Made by a program: the position numbers and the translations under genes. A stretch of DNA of 26,054 bases. It comes from UBA7398 sp964567545 (GTDB lineage: Bacteria > Actinomycetota > Actinomycetes > Nanopelagicales > Nanopelagicaceae). Where the stretch lies: assembly GCA_964567545.1 (NCBI GenBank), contig CAZMNB010000012.1:1-26054 (forward strand). Direction: 5' to 3'. Positions 8,853 through 15,599 of this stretch are shown here, piece after piece (position 1 is the first letter of the stretch; each line of letters starts with the position of its first letter). The notes under the pieces are model-generated. The model searched no databases. It was not told the origin of the DNA and worked only from the letters and a program-made list of their open reading frames with translations.

Positions 8853-9758
8853 ATGGCATTTTTACATGCAACTGCGCATTCAAGTACGCCAGCCATTAAA
8901 AACGATGCTAAGAAACGCTCTCTAACACCTTATTTATTACTTCTGCCAGGCATGGTCTGGTTGCTCGGTTTCTTTGTTTTACCAATTGCCACGCTAGCAA
9001 GCACTTCAACCATGACTCGACCGGATGGTGCAAAAGTTGGAACTTACGTTCAGTCACTTCGTTTTCAGAATTATCTAGACGCTTTTAGCGCAAATAAAGA
9101 ACAATTTTTTCGTTCATTTATTTATGCGGGAATCGCAACTTTACTAGCGCTTGCAATTGCATACCCGCTTGCTTACATGATCGCATTCAAGGCTGGAAAA
9201 ATGCGAAGTTTTCTATTGGTACTTGTAGTTGCACCATTTTTCACCTCGTTCTTACTGAGAACCATTGCCTGGACTCAAATTTTAGGCGATGAAGGTCCAG
9301 TTGTAACTTTTTTAAAAGCTTTGCCATTTCTTAGCAATGAAATTCGTCTAACTTCTACACCCTTTGCGGTGGTATCCGGTTTAACTTACAACTTTTTACC
9401 ATTTATGACGCTCCCGCTATATGCAAGCTTGGAGCGAATTGATCCAAGAACTTTAGAAGCGGCTGGCGATTTGTATGCAAATGGATTGACAACATTTAGG
9501 CGAGTCACAGTTCCCCTTTCGATGCCGGGCGTGGTTGCCGGAACGTTGCTAACTTTCATCCCAGCCGCTGGTGATTATGTAAACGCTTATCTATTGGGAA
9601 ATCCAAATACTCGGATGATTGGTAATGTCATCGATTCGAGATTCTTTGCTATTGTCGATTACCCAACTGCTGCAGCGCTTTCATTCACTTTAATGGCTGC
9701 AATTCTAATTTTAGTAACACTTTATATCCGTAAATCTGGAACGGATGAATTGGTATGA
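8853..9758 (+). CDS. potB: Polyamine ABC transporter permease (PotB type)
   Basis: Inner-membrane permease subunit pairing with the next gene. 301 residues with about six hydrophobic helices. The cytoplasmic EAA loop that docks the ATPase is EAAGDLYANGLTTFRRVTVP, close to residue 205. The first helix is LLLLPGMVWLLGFFVLP; the periplasmic loop after it contains the TSTMTRPDG segment typical of this subgroup. The ATG is 8 bases after the potA stop with no clear ribosome site. Its stop overlaps the next start by four bases (ATGA, 9755-9758). Confidence 0.93.
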   Translation: MAFLHATAHSSTPAIKNDAKKRSLTPYLLLLPGMVWLLGFFVLPIATLASTSTMTRPDGAKVGTYVQSLRFQNYLDAFSANKEQFFRSFIYAGIATLLALAIAYPLAYMIAFKAGKMRSFLLVLVVAPFFTSFLLRTIAWTQILGDEGPVVTFLKALPFLSNEIRLTSTPFAVVSGLTYNFLPFMTLPLYASLERIDPRTLEAAGDLYANGLTTFRRVTVPLSMPGVVAGTLLTFIPAAGDYVNAYLLGNPNTRMIGNVIDSRFFAIVDYPTAAALSFTLMAAILILVTLYIRKSGTDELV

Positions 9759-10594
9759 CAAAAAATGAATTAGCGCCAGCGCCAGCGCCCACTTTCTCAC
9801 ATCGCGCCTCCCGCTGGTTTACTCGTAATTTAATAAGAATTTATGCAGCACTTGCATTTATTTATCTCTTTATTCCAGTTGCCTACACATTCGCTTTCTC
9901 TTTTAATAATTCAGTAAAGAGCAATTTAGTTTGGAAAGGTTTCACGCTTAAAAACTGGAAAAATCCATGCGGTGCACCAGAAGTTTGTTCAGCGCTGGGT
10001 AACTCTTTAAAAATTGGTTTAATTTCAACGTTACTTGCAACCATTCTCGGCACCATGATTGCATTTGCACTTGGGCGTTATCGCTTCAAAGGTCGCTCTG
10101 CGATTAATCTCTTAATTTTCCTACCAATGGCAACGCCTGAAGTAGTTCTAGGCGCATCACTTCTTGCCATGTTTCTAAATTTTAAGATTAATCCAGGAAT
10201 GACCACAATTATCATCGCGCACGTGATGTTCTGTATTTCTTTCGTTGTTGTGACCGTTAAAGCTCGGATCGCAAGCCTAGACCCGCGCTTAGAGCAAGCA
10301 GCGATGGATCTATATGCAAACGAGCGTGAAACTTTCCGATATGTAACTTTGCCACTCGTGATGCCAGGTATTGCTGGCGCTGCACTACTCTCGTTTAGCC
10401 TATCCTTCGATGATTTCATCATTACCAACTTCAACTCAGGTACGGTTGCTACTTTCCCTAAGTTTGTTTATGTATCTGCTGCTCGCGGTATTCCAGCTCA
10501 AGCGAATGTAATCGGTAGCTCGATGTTCTTCATCGCGTTATTCATAGTTGTCGCTGGTCAAATTATCGGCCGTCGCAGAAAACTTAAAAGTTAA
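9755..10594 (+). CDS. potC: Polyamine ABC transporter permease (PotC type)
   Basis: Second membrane subunit of the polyamine importer; 279 residues, about six helices. The EAA loop is QAAMDLYANERETFRYVTLP. The N-terminus has a short Ala-Pro repeat (APAPAP) before the first helix. The start overlaps potB by four bases. The gene ends one base from the stop codon of the convergent secreted-propeller gene; its likely terminator lies inside that gene's 3' end (10613-10641). Confidence 0.93.
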   Translation: MTKNELAPAPAPTFSHRASRWFTRNLIRIYAALAFIYLFIPVAYTFAFSFNNSVKSNLVWKGFTLKNWKNPCGAPEVCSALGNSLKIGLISTLLATILGTMIAFALGRYRFKGRSAINLLIFLPMATPEVVLGASLLAMFLNFKINPGMTTIIIAHVMFCISFVVVTVKARIASLDPRLEQAAMDLYANERETFRYVTLPLVMPGIAGAALLSFSLSFDDFIITNFNSGTVATFPKFVYVSAARGIPAQANVIGSSMFFIALFIVVAGQIIGRRRKLKS

Positions 10595-10595
10595 A

Positions 10596-13127
10596 CTAAC
10601 TTAAGTTATAACGGAGAATTCGGTGTCCGAATTTTCTTTCTCCCACCCAGAGGTACCCATTCTCAATCCATAGCGAGGCGGGCCAGCGGAATTCAGTTTC
10701 GCTCTGTCCAGGTCGAAGATCTGAGGTATTTGTTCCAGTGCCAACGAAAGCATCCGGGGCGCTTCCACTCATGGCAGCTGTAATCGAACTCCAATAGAGA
10801 ACGCGATGGAAACTTGTATCGGCTACATATAACGCATCTCCAACGGAGAGAGCATCTTGTGGCAAATTCATGGTGTATGAAACTTTTCCAGTCGGTTCAG
10901 CGCCAGCTTTCAAAGTCGCCACGCTCCATACCAAGATATGAGGTGCATTATAAAGACTTGCCGCGACCAAGTACTTACCATCAGATCTAATGCGATTTGC
11001 ATCAGCAGTAAGTGTAAAATCGGGGCTATCAGTTTTCCCTGTAGGCAACCCAAGCCAAACATAAATCTTTTTCGCACCGCCATCTAGAATGTAAAAATAT
11101 TTATCATCAACTGCAACGCGTAGGTGCATATCAAAAGTGATGCTTCCGATTGAATCCTTAATATTTAATATTGGAACCGCAGTTTTGGAAGTTGGGATAC
11201 CTTCCCAAACTACAAAAGTTTTCTCGCCGGCTGCTGCATAAATTGACTTACCATCAAGCTTGCCAGTATCGGATGAATCTGGTTGAAAATCCATCGCAAG
11301 TAGTGGATTAGGATCATTTTGGTTCTGCATGCTCCAAACTAAATCAGGTTTTGCGCCACTAGTTGCTGGGATTTTTTTCCAAACATATATCGCACGATCG
11401 AAGTCACTATTGATTGCCATTGCGCCATCGAGAGTGGCAACTTGGGGATTGGTAATTAGGTAATTTGTTTTTAGTGGATTCTCCACCGGTGTGGTAATAG
11501 TTGTAGATGCTAAGCCAAGATAGAAATCAGGAGTTGCAGTAGCAGAAGGAATTCCTTTAAATACGGAGATACGATTGCCGTTATATTCGGTTACATACAT
11601 GTAACCATTGACTATCTCAACATCACCACCATCACCACCTTCAAAATCAGTTTTTGAGGCTAACTGAGTTCCAATTGGTTTTGATGCTGGGAAGCTGGCA
11701 AATTCTTCTAAAGTTCTAGAGAGCAGATATGCCTTGCCTGTTGTGCGATCGAAACTACCCATCGGCCAGGCATAGTTTGAGTCTCCAGGAACAATCATGT
11801 AATTGGGTTTTGTTGTGGCAGAGGTAGGAAAAGTTGTGTAAACATGGATTCCTTTTTCCTCGCCGCATTTAGCGTTGTGATCGCCAGTCATAAGTACTGT
11901 GCCATTACTTACTAATCCACGAGGGGTCCCGATACATGTCGAAGCGCTGCCATCTATTGAAAATGATGGAGATTCAGAACCTGTTGTTGGAAAAGTATTC
12001 CAAAAAGATAATCTACTTTTGCCCGCCATTGATGCGACAACTCGGGTGCCATCTGACCATATTCCCCATGGCCAGGCATCGGCTCCCAAATCAATTGCAT
12101 AACTTGCGCTAGCACCGGTACTGGTTGGCATCGATGACCAGACCAGAATTCTATTGTTATCGCTATCGGCAACTAAAAGTTTTCCAGTTGCAGTCACGAT
12201 AGCATCGCTTGGCCAGTTACATTGGCTAAGCGAATTTCCACTTGTAGTACTTGTGGTACTCTGTTGGCAGAGCACAAAATCAGGCGCAGTTGTTGGATTA
12301 GTTGGAGCAGTTTTCCAAACCAGAATTCGATTATTTCCACGATCAACTAAAATTAAATTACTACCATCACTTGCCAACCCACTTGGATGATCTAATAGCG
12401 CAGTTCCACTAGTACTTGCATACCCCATCGCTGCTAAATAACTTGATGGGGATGCTCCTGATGAAATTTTCGTACCAGAGCTCGCAGTTAGTTCAGTATA
12501 TGAAGAAGATATTTCGGTCGCAGAGCTCGAAGAAGATAGTGAAGGTTGTGGTTGTGGCTGCGGTTGTGGNNNNNNNNNNNNNNNNNNNNNNNNNNNNNNN
12601 NNNNNNNNNNNNNNNNNNNNNNNNNNNNNNNNNNNNNNNNNNNNNNNNNNNNNNNNNNNNNNNNNNNNNCGGTCGCAGAGCTCGAAGAAGATAGTGAAGG
12701 TTGTGGTTGTGGCTGCGGTTGTGGCTGCGGTTGTGGTTGTGGCTGCGGTTGTGGCTGCGGTTGTGGCTGCGGTTGTGGCTGCGGTTGTGGCTGCGGTTGT
12801 GNNNNNNNNNNNNNNNNNNNNNNNNNNNNNNNNNNNNNNNNNNNNNNNNNNNNNNNNNNNNNNNNNNNNNNNNNNNNNNNNNNNNNNNNNNNNNNNNNNN
12901 NGCTGCGGTTGTTGAGCAGTCGAAGCTGGCTTTGTTGCCACTCCCTTATCCCAAATAAGTTTCTTCCCACTTTTTATGCAGGTGTATTTCATACTGCTAT
13001 CTATTTTTGTTATTCCAGCTTTGCTACAACTTTTTCCAGCGATGCTCGCAGGGTTTGCTACTTGTAGCGGGGTAAATGCAAATAAGAGCACCAAGAGGCC
13101 AAGCTTCTTTGGCCTTAGGCTCCGCAT
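10596..13127 (-). CDS. Secreted propeller-like (NHL-type) repeat protein with Pro-Gln linker, broken by two assembly gaps
   Basis: Function unknown; probably exported. The N-terminus is a signal peptide (KKLGLLVLLFAFTPLQ, then an ANPASIAG cleavage region). A short two-cysteine module follows (GKSCSKAGITKID, then YTCIKSGKKLIWDKG), then a Gln-Pro repeat linker, a Ser-rich stretch (PSLSSSSSATEISSS) and a large C-terminal domain. That domain has about ten copies of a repeat of the form I-x-V-W-x3-P-T-x5-P-D-x-x-L (for example ILVWKTAPT, ISVFKGIPS, IYVWLGLPT), resembling NHL/six-bladed propeller proteins. Two 100-N gaps lie in the linker; 100 is not a multiple of three, so naive translation reads the middle piece as Thr-Ala repeats. 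Removing the artefacts restores one continuous Gln-Pro frame. It lies between importer and agmatinase genes but on the other strand, so a link to polyamines is unproven. Confidence 0.8.
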   Translation of the reverse strand: MRSLRPKKLGLLVLLFAFTPLQVANPASIAGKSCSKAGITKIDSSMKYTCIKSGKKLIWDKGVATKPASTAQQPQXXXXXXXXXXXXXXXXXXXXXXXXXXXXXXXXXXTTAATTAATTAATTAATTAATTTTAATTAATTTTFTIFFELCDXXXXXXXXXXXXXXXXXXXXXXXXXXXXXXXXXXPQPQPQPQPSLSSSSSATEISSSYTELTASSGTKISSGASPSSYLAAMGYASTSGTALLDHPSGLASDGSNLILVDRGNNRILVWKTAPTNPTTAPDFVLCQQSTTSTTSGNSLSQCNWPSDAIVTATGKLLVADSDNNRILVWSSMPTSTGASASYAIDLGADAWPWGIWSDGTRVVASMAGKSRLSFWNTFPTTGSESPSFSIDGSASTCIGTPRGLVSNGTVLMTGDHNAKCGEEKGIHVYTTFPTSATTKPNYMIVPGDSNYAWPMGSFDRTTGKAYLLSRTLEEFASFPASKPIGTQLASKTDFEGGDGGDVEIVNGYMYVTEYNGNRISVFKGIPSATATPDFYLGLASTTITTPVENPLKTNYLITNPQVATLDGAMAINSDFDRAIYVWKKIPATSGAKPDLVWSMQNQNDPNPLLAMDFQPDSSDTGKLDGKSIYAAAGEKTFVVWEGIPTSKTAVPILNIKDSIGSITFDMHLRVAVDDKYFYILDGGAKKIYVWLGLPTGKTDSPDFTLTADANRIRSDGKYLVAASLYNAPHILVWSVATLKAGAEPTGKVSYTMNLPQDALSVGDALYVADTSFHRVLYWSSITAAMSGSAPDAFVGTGTNTSDLRPGQSETEFRWPASLWIENGYLWVGERKFGHRILRYNLS
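10613..10641 (+). terminator. Likely intrinsic terminator of the polyamine operon
   Basis: AATTCGG (10617-10623) and CCGAATT (10627-10633) form a perfect 7-bp stem with loop TGT; it extends by four more pairs, two of them G-T, to 10613-10637. It is followed on the + strand by TTTTCTTTC. It lies 18 bases past the potC stop and inside the last codons of the opposite-strand gene. The minus-strand side lacks a T run, so it should act only for potC. Confidence 0.6.
12515..12569. repeat. 55-bp contig-end duplication, copy 1
   Basis: These 55 bases are identical to 12670-12724, on the other side of the first N run. An exact overlap at both contig ends of a size equal to a common de Bruijn k-mer indicates the same DNA written twice, not a biological repeat. 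Confidence 0.9.
12570..12669. other. Assembly gap 1 (100 N), probably false
   Basis: Exactly 100 N, a standard unknown-length filler. It is flanked by identical 55-bp sequences, so the contigs most likely overlap and there is no missing sequence. Merging them (removing 155 bases) keeps the Pro-Gln reading frame continuous into the Ser-rich segment. Confidence 0.9.
12670..12724. repeat. 55-bp contig-end duplication, copy 2
   Basis: Exact second copy of 12515-12569; see that entry. It contains the start of the hexamer repeat tract. Confidence 0.9.
12705..12800 (-). repeat. Tandem hexamer/12-bp tract encoding Gln-Pro repeats
   Basis: Sixteen consecutive hexamers of form GGYTGY on the + strand, mostly alternating GGTTGT and GGCTGC (12-bp period), with one GGTTGT pair at 12729-12740 breaking the alternation. 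On the coding (minus) strand this gives CAACCGCAGCCA units, Gln-Pro-Gln-Pro. The tract continues across both gaps, so its true copy number is unknown. Such tracts are prone to slippage and to collapse in short-read assembly. Confidence 0.9.
12802..12901. other. Assembly gap 2 (100 N) inside the hexamer tract
   Basis: Exactly 100 N. The left flank ends and the right flank begins in the same 12-bp repeat; joining them directly gives an in-phase repeat and an intact reading frame. Unlike gap 1 there is no shared unique 55-bp end, so the number of missing repeat units cannot be told. Confidence 0.9.
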
Positions 13128-13147
13128 TGGAGAAAATTAGCAATTTT
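13128..13147 (-). promoter_or_regulatory. Candidate leaderless -10 box of the propeller gene, beside an inverted repeat
   Basis: On the minus strand TAATTT (13134-13139) ends 6 bases before the ATG at 13127, and no Shine-Dalgarno is visible. AAAATT (13133-13138) and AATTTT (13142-13147) form a perfect inverted repeat with an AGC centre overlapping the box. This could be a regulator site or chance in AT-rich DNA. Confidence 0.3.
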
Positions 13148-13197
13148 GCCTGATTATTTAAAGGGCTCAAGGGTTAATTTGCGACGGTTACTTTTGC

Positions 13198-13231
13198 TTG
13201 GGACGTTTTCGTGTGGCGTTACACTTTGCAG
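13198..13231 (+). promoter_or_regulatory. Probable leaderless promoter of agmatinase
   Basis: TTGGGA (13198-13203), a 16-base spacer and TACACT (13220-13225) form a plausible promoter. The -10 box ends 6 bases before the ATG at 13232, placing the transcript start at or next to the A of the start codon. No Shine-Dalgarno precedes either ATG 13232 or GTG 13211. This is why I take 13232 as the start. Confidence 0.5.
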
Positions 13232-14230
13232 ATGACCAACATCGGCAATATGTATGGCCCGAATTTTACCTTTCTTGGCGTCCCGGCATGTGATCTCGAT
13301 AATCCCGGCAGTTACAAAGGTGCAGATGTAATTATTGTTGGCGCCCCAATTGATTCAGGGACATCGCATAGGTCTGGTGCAAAGTTTGGTCCGCAAGCAA
13401 TACGCGGCACTGATTATTTACCACATGACGGCGAACGTCCCCACTTAGCTTTGCGCGTTGATGGTTTAAAAGATTTGAAAGTTTTCGACGCTGGTGATCT
13501 CTTAATGCCGCCGGGAGATTTAGTTGATTCATTAAAAGTTTTAGAGGCAGCGACTGAAACAATATCTAGAGCTGGAGCCATTGCAGTAGTTCTCGGCGGC
13601 GATCATTCAATTGCTTCCGCAGATGTAACCGGTATCGCCAACCACCGTGGTTTTGGAAAAGTTTCTATGATTCATTTCGATGCACATGCCGATACTGGTG
13701 ATAATCAATTTGGTGCGCTCGTTGGACACGGAACTCCAATGCGACGGTTAATTGATTCTGGCGCGGTACGGGGCGATCGATTTTTGCAATTAGGTCTACG
13801 TGGGTATTGGCCAGATAACACAACTTTAAATTGGATGCGCGATCAAGGAATGCGATCGTATGAGATGACCGAAATTCATCACCGCGGTATGAAAGCAGTT
13901 TTAGATGAATCTTTTGTAACTCTTACCGATGGATGTGAAGGCGTATTTCTCTCTGTTGATATTGATGTGGTTGATCCCGGAATGGCTCCAGGAACTGGTA
14001 CCCCAGAACCGGGTGGCATGACAAGTAGAGAGTTACTGGAAGCAGTTCGTCGGATTTGTTTGGAGTTACCTATCGTTGGCGTCGATGTTGTCGAGGTTTC
14101 GCCGCCATTTGATAGCGCTGATATCACCGCTATGTTAGCTAATCGAGTAGTTCTTGAAGCGCTTAGCGCAATAGCATTTAAGCGAACTGGTGGTGTTTAT
14201 TCGCCAACTAGAAATTTACTAGACCGTTAA
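13232..14230 (+). CDS. speB: Agmatinase-family ureohydrolase
   Basis: Mn-dependent ureohydrolase, predicted to split agmatine into putrescine and urea. With the ATG at 13232 it is 332 residues. Metal ligands are visible: His125 in GGDHS, Asp150/His152/Asp154 in HFDAHADTG, and Asp243/Asp245 in SVDIDVVDPGMAPGTGTPEP, so it should be active. VGHGTPMRRL and LQLGLRGYW are shared with agmatinase, guanidinobutyrase and proclavaminate amidinohydrolase, so guanidinobutyrate or another guanidino compound is possible. The polyamine importer, PatD and GabT nearby favour agmatine; guanidinobutyrate would give GABA directly, which also fits. An in-frame GTG at 13211 would add seven residues but would overlap the promoter. 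It converges on gabT and shares its TTAA stop. Confidence 0.85.
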   Translation: MTNIGNMYGPNFTFLGVPACDLDNPGSYKGADVIIVGAPIDSGTSHRSGAKFGPQAIRGTDYLPHDGERPHLALRVDGLKDLKVFDAGDLLMPPGDLVDSLKVLEAATETISRAGAIAVVLGGDHSIASADVTGIANHRGFGKVSMIHFDAHADTGDNQFGALVGHGTPMRRLIDSGAVRGDRFLQLGLRGYWPDNTTLNWMRDQGMRSYEMTEIHHRGMKAVLDESFVTLTDGCEGVFLSVDIDVVDPGMAPGTGTPEPGGMTSRELLEAVRRICLELPIVGVDVVEVSPPFDSADITAMLANRVVLEALSAIAFKRTGGVYSPTRNLLDR

Positions 14231-15570
14231 TTCGCTTGCGCGATAGCTTTATCAAGTATTTCTAAAGCTTCAAGTAGCAAGTTTTCTGGCATAACTAACG
14301 GAGGTAGTAATCGAATTACGTTTCCGTAAGTTCCTGCGGAGAGAATTAACACACCATTTAATTGGCAATACTTAATGATTGAAGCAAGCGCGGTTGGGTT
14401 TGGTTCAATTCCACCCGGCAAGACTAATTCGATCGCTTGCATAGCGCCGCGACCACGGACTTCACCGATGATTGGGTATTTCTGCTGCATACCAAGTAGT
14501 GATTCCCGCATAATTTTTCCGAGCTGGAGTGCGCGTTCGCAAAGTTTTTCTTCTTCGATTGTTGCAATTGCGCCTAGCGCAGCAGCGCAAGCGATAGGTG
14601 AGCCACCGTAGGTTCCACCTAATCCGCCAGAATGAATAGAATCCATAACATCTGCACGACCAGTCACAGCAGCAAGTGGTAACCCACCCGCAATCCCTTT
14701 GGCGGTGGTAATTAAATCTGGAACCACACCTTCATCCTCGCTAGCAAACATCACGCCAGTTCTAGCAAAGCCAGTTTGAACTTCATCTGCGATAAAGAGT
14801 GCACCATTTTCGGTGCAGAATTTAGCAAGGCCAGCAATGAAACCTTTAGGTGGAACAATAAATCCACCTTCTCCTTGAATTGGTTCGATGACGATTGCAG
14901 CTAATCGATTTAAGCCAATTTCTTTTTCAATTTTATGAAGTACCAATTCGAGCGCTTCATTCGCGCAATTCTCGGCTCCGCCCGGCCATCGGAATGGGTA
15001 AGCCATCGGCATGCGATAAATTTCTGGAGTGAATGGTCCGAAACCATCTTTGTAAGGCATATTTTTTGCGGTCATTGCCATCGTTAAGTTAGTACGACCG
15101 TGATAACCGTGTTCAAATACAACTACTGCTTCACGCTTAGTAAATCTGCGGGCGATTTTGACTGCATTCTCTAGCGCTTCCGCGCCAGAGTTGAATAGCG
15201 CAGATTTTTTCTTGCCAGATCCTGGAGTTAAACGATTTAACGCTTCGCAAACTTCTATGTATCCCATATAAGGAGCGACCATAAAACAGGTGTGGGTGAA
15301 CGCTTGAACTTGATCAATTACATTTTTGACTACGCGGTCAGCGCTATTTCCAACGCTAACTACGGCAATACCTGAACCCATATCGATAATGGAGTTTCCG
15401 TCAATATCTACGATAACTCCGCCACCTGCTTTTTCAACTATTACCGGGATGGTCATGCCAAGCGCGGCTGAAACTGCATCGCTACGGCGTTGCATAAAAG
15501 CTTGGGATTTTGGACCTGGGATAGCAGTTACTAATTTACGAACTTGCGGAATTTTTGGGCCAGTAGACAT
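14227..15570 (-). CDS. gabT: 4-aminobutyrate (GABA) aminotransferase
   Basis: Class III PLP-dependent aminotransferase moving the amino group of GABA to 2-oxoglutarate, giving succinate semialdehyde and glutamate. 447 residues. Seen: NSGAEALENAVKIAR (cofactor phosphate region), FEHGYHGRT, EPIQGEGGFI, FIADEVQTGFARTG and the PLP lysine Lys291 in TTAKGIAGG. FRWPGG and LGGTYGGSP agree with the GabT/PuuE group. It comes after the sugar kinase on the same strand but has its own start signals 20 bases downstream, so it may be partly independent of that operon. The neighbouring agmatinase and PatD make GABA the natural substrate; putrescine or another omega-amino acid remains possible. Confidence 0.88.
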   Translation of the reverse strand: MSTGPKIPQVRKLVTAIPGPKSQAFMQRRSDAVSAALGMTIPVIVEKAGGGVIVDIDGNSIIDMGSGIAVVSVGNSADRVVKNVIDQVQAFTHTCFMVAPYMGYIEVCEALNRLTPGSGKKKSALFNSGAEALENAVKIARRFTKREAVVVFEHGYHGRTNLTMAMTAKNMPYKDGFGPFTPEIYRMPMAYPFRWPGGAENCANEALELVLHKIEKEIGLNRLAAIVIEPIQGEGGFIVPPKGFIAGLAKFCTENGALFIADEVQTGFARTGVMFASEDEGVVPDLITTAKGIAGGLPLAAVTGRADVMDSIHSGGLGGTYGGSPIACAAALGAIATIEEEKLCERALQLGKIMRESLLGMQQKYPIIGEVRGRGAMQAIELVLPGGIEPNPTALASIIKYCQLNGVLILSAGTYGNVIRLLPPLVMPENLLLEALEILDKAIAQAN

Positions 15571-15599
15571 GGCTCGATTCTAGCGCGAATTTATGAATA
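15571..15599 (-). promoter_or_regulatory. Probable leaderless promoter of gabT
   Basis: On the minus strand TAGAAT (15577-15582), a 5/6 match to the -10 consensus, ends 6 bases before the gabT ATG. A weak CTTAAA lies 17 bases further upstream. No Shine-Dalgarno is present. The geometry equals that of agmatinase, the converging gene of the same pathway. Confidence 0.5.

Noticed and set aside
12670..12801. Open frame encoding Thr-Thr-Ala-Ala repeats in the middle contig piece
   Set aside because: It arises because the 100-N filler shifts the frame. With the gaps removed, both flanks support the Gln-Pro frame.
12541..12910. Repeat tract as a CRISPR array or satellite
   Set aside because: Units are 6-12 bp with no unique spacers and keep an open coding frame; it is a coding microsatellite.
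12546..13067. Plus-strand Cys-Gly or Val-Ala repeat proteins across the gaps
   Set aside because: Products of reading the hexamer tract backwards; no start context, no domain, antisense to a well-supported gene.
13091..13120. GGCCA/TGGCC hairpin at the start of the propeller gene
   Set aside because: Five-base stem inside the signal-peptide codons, explained by coding sequence; no further support.
13211..13231. GTG start for agmatinase
   Set aside because: No ribosome site; it overlaps the probable -10 box, and the added residues are not part of the family core.
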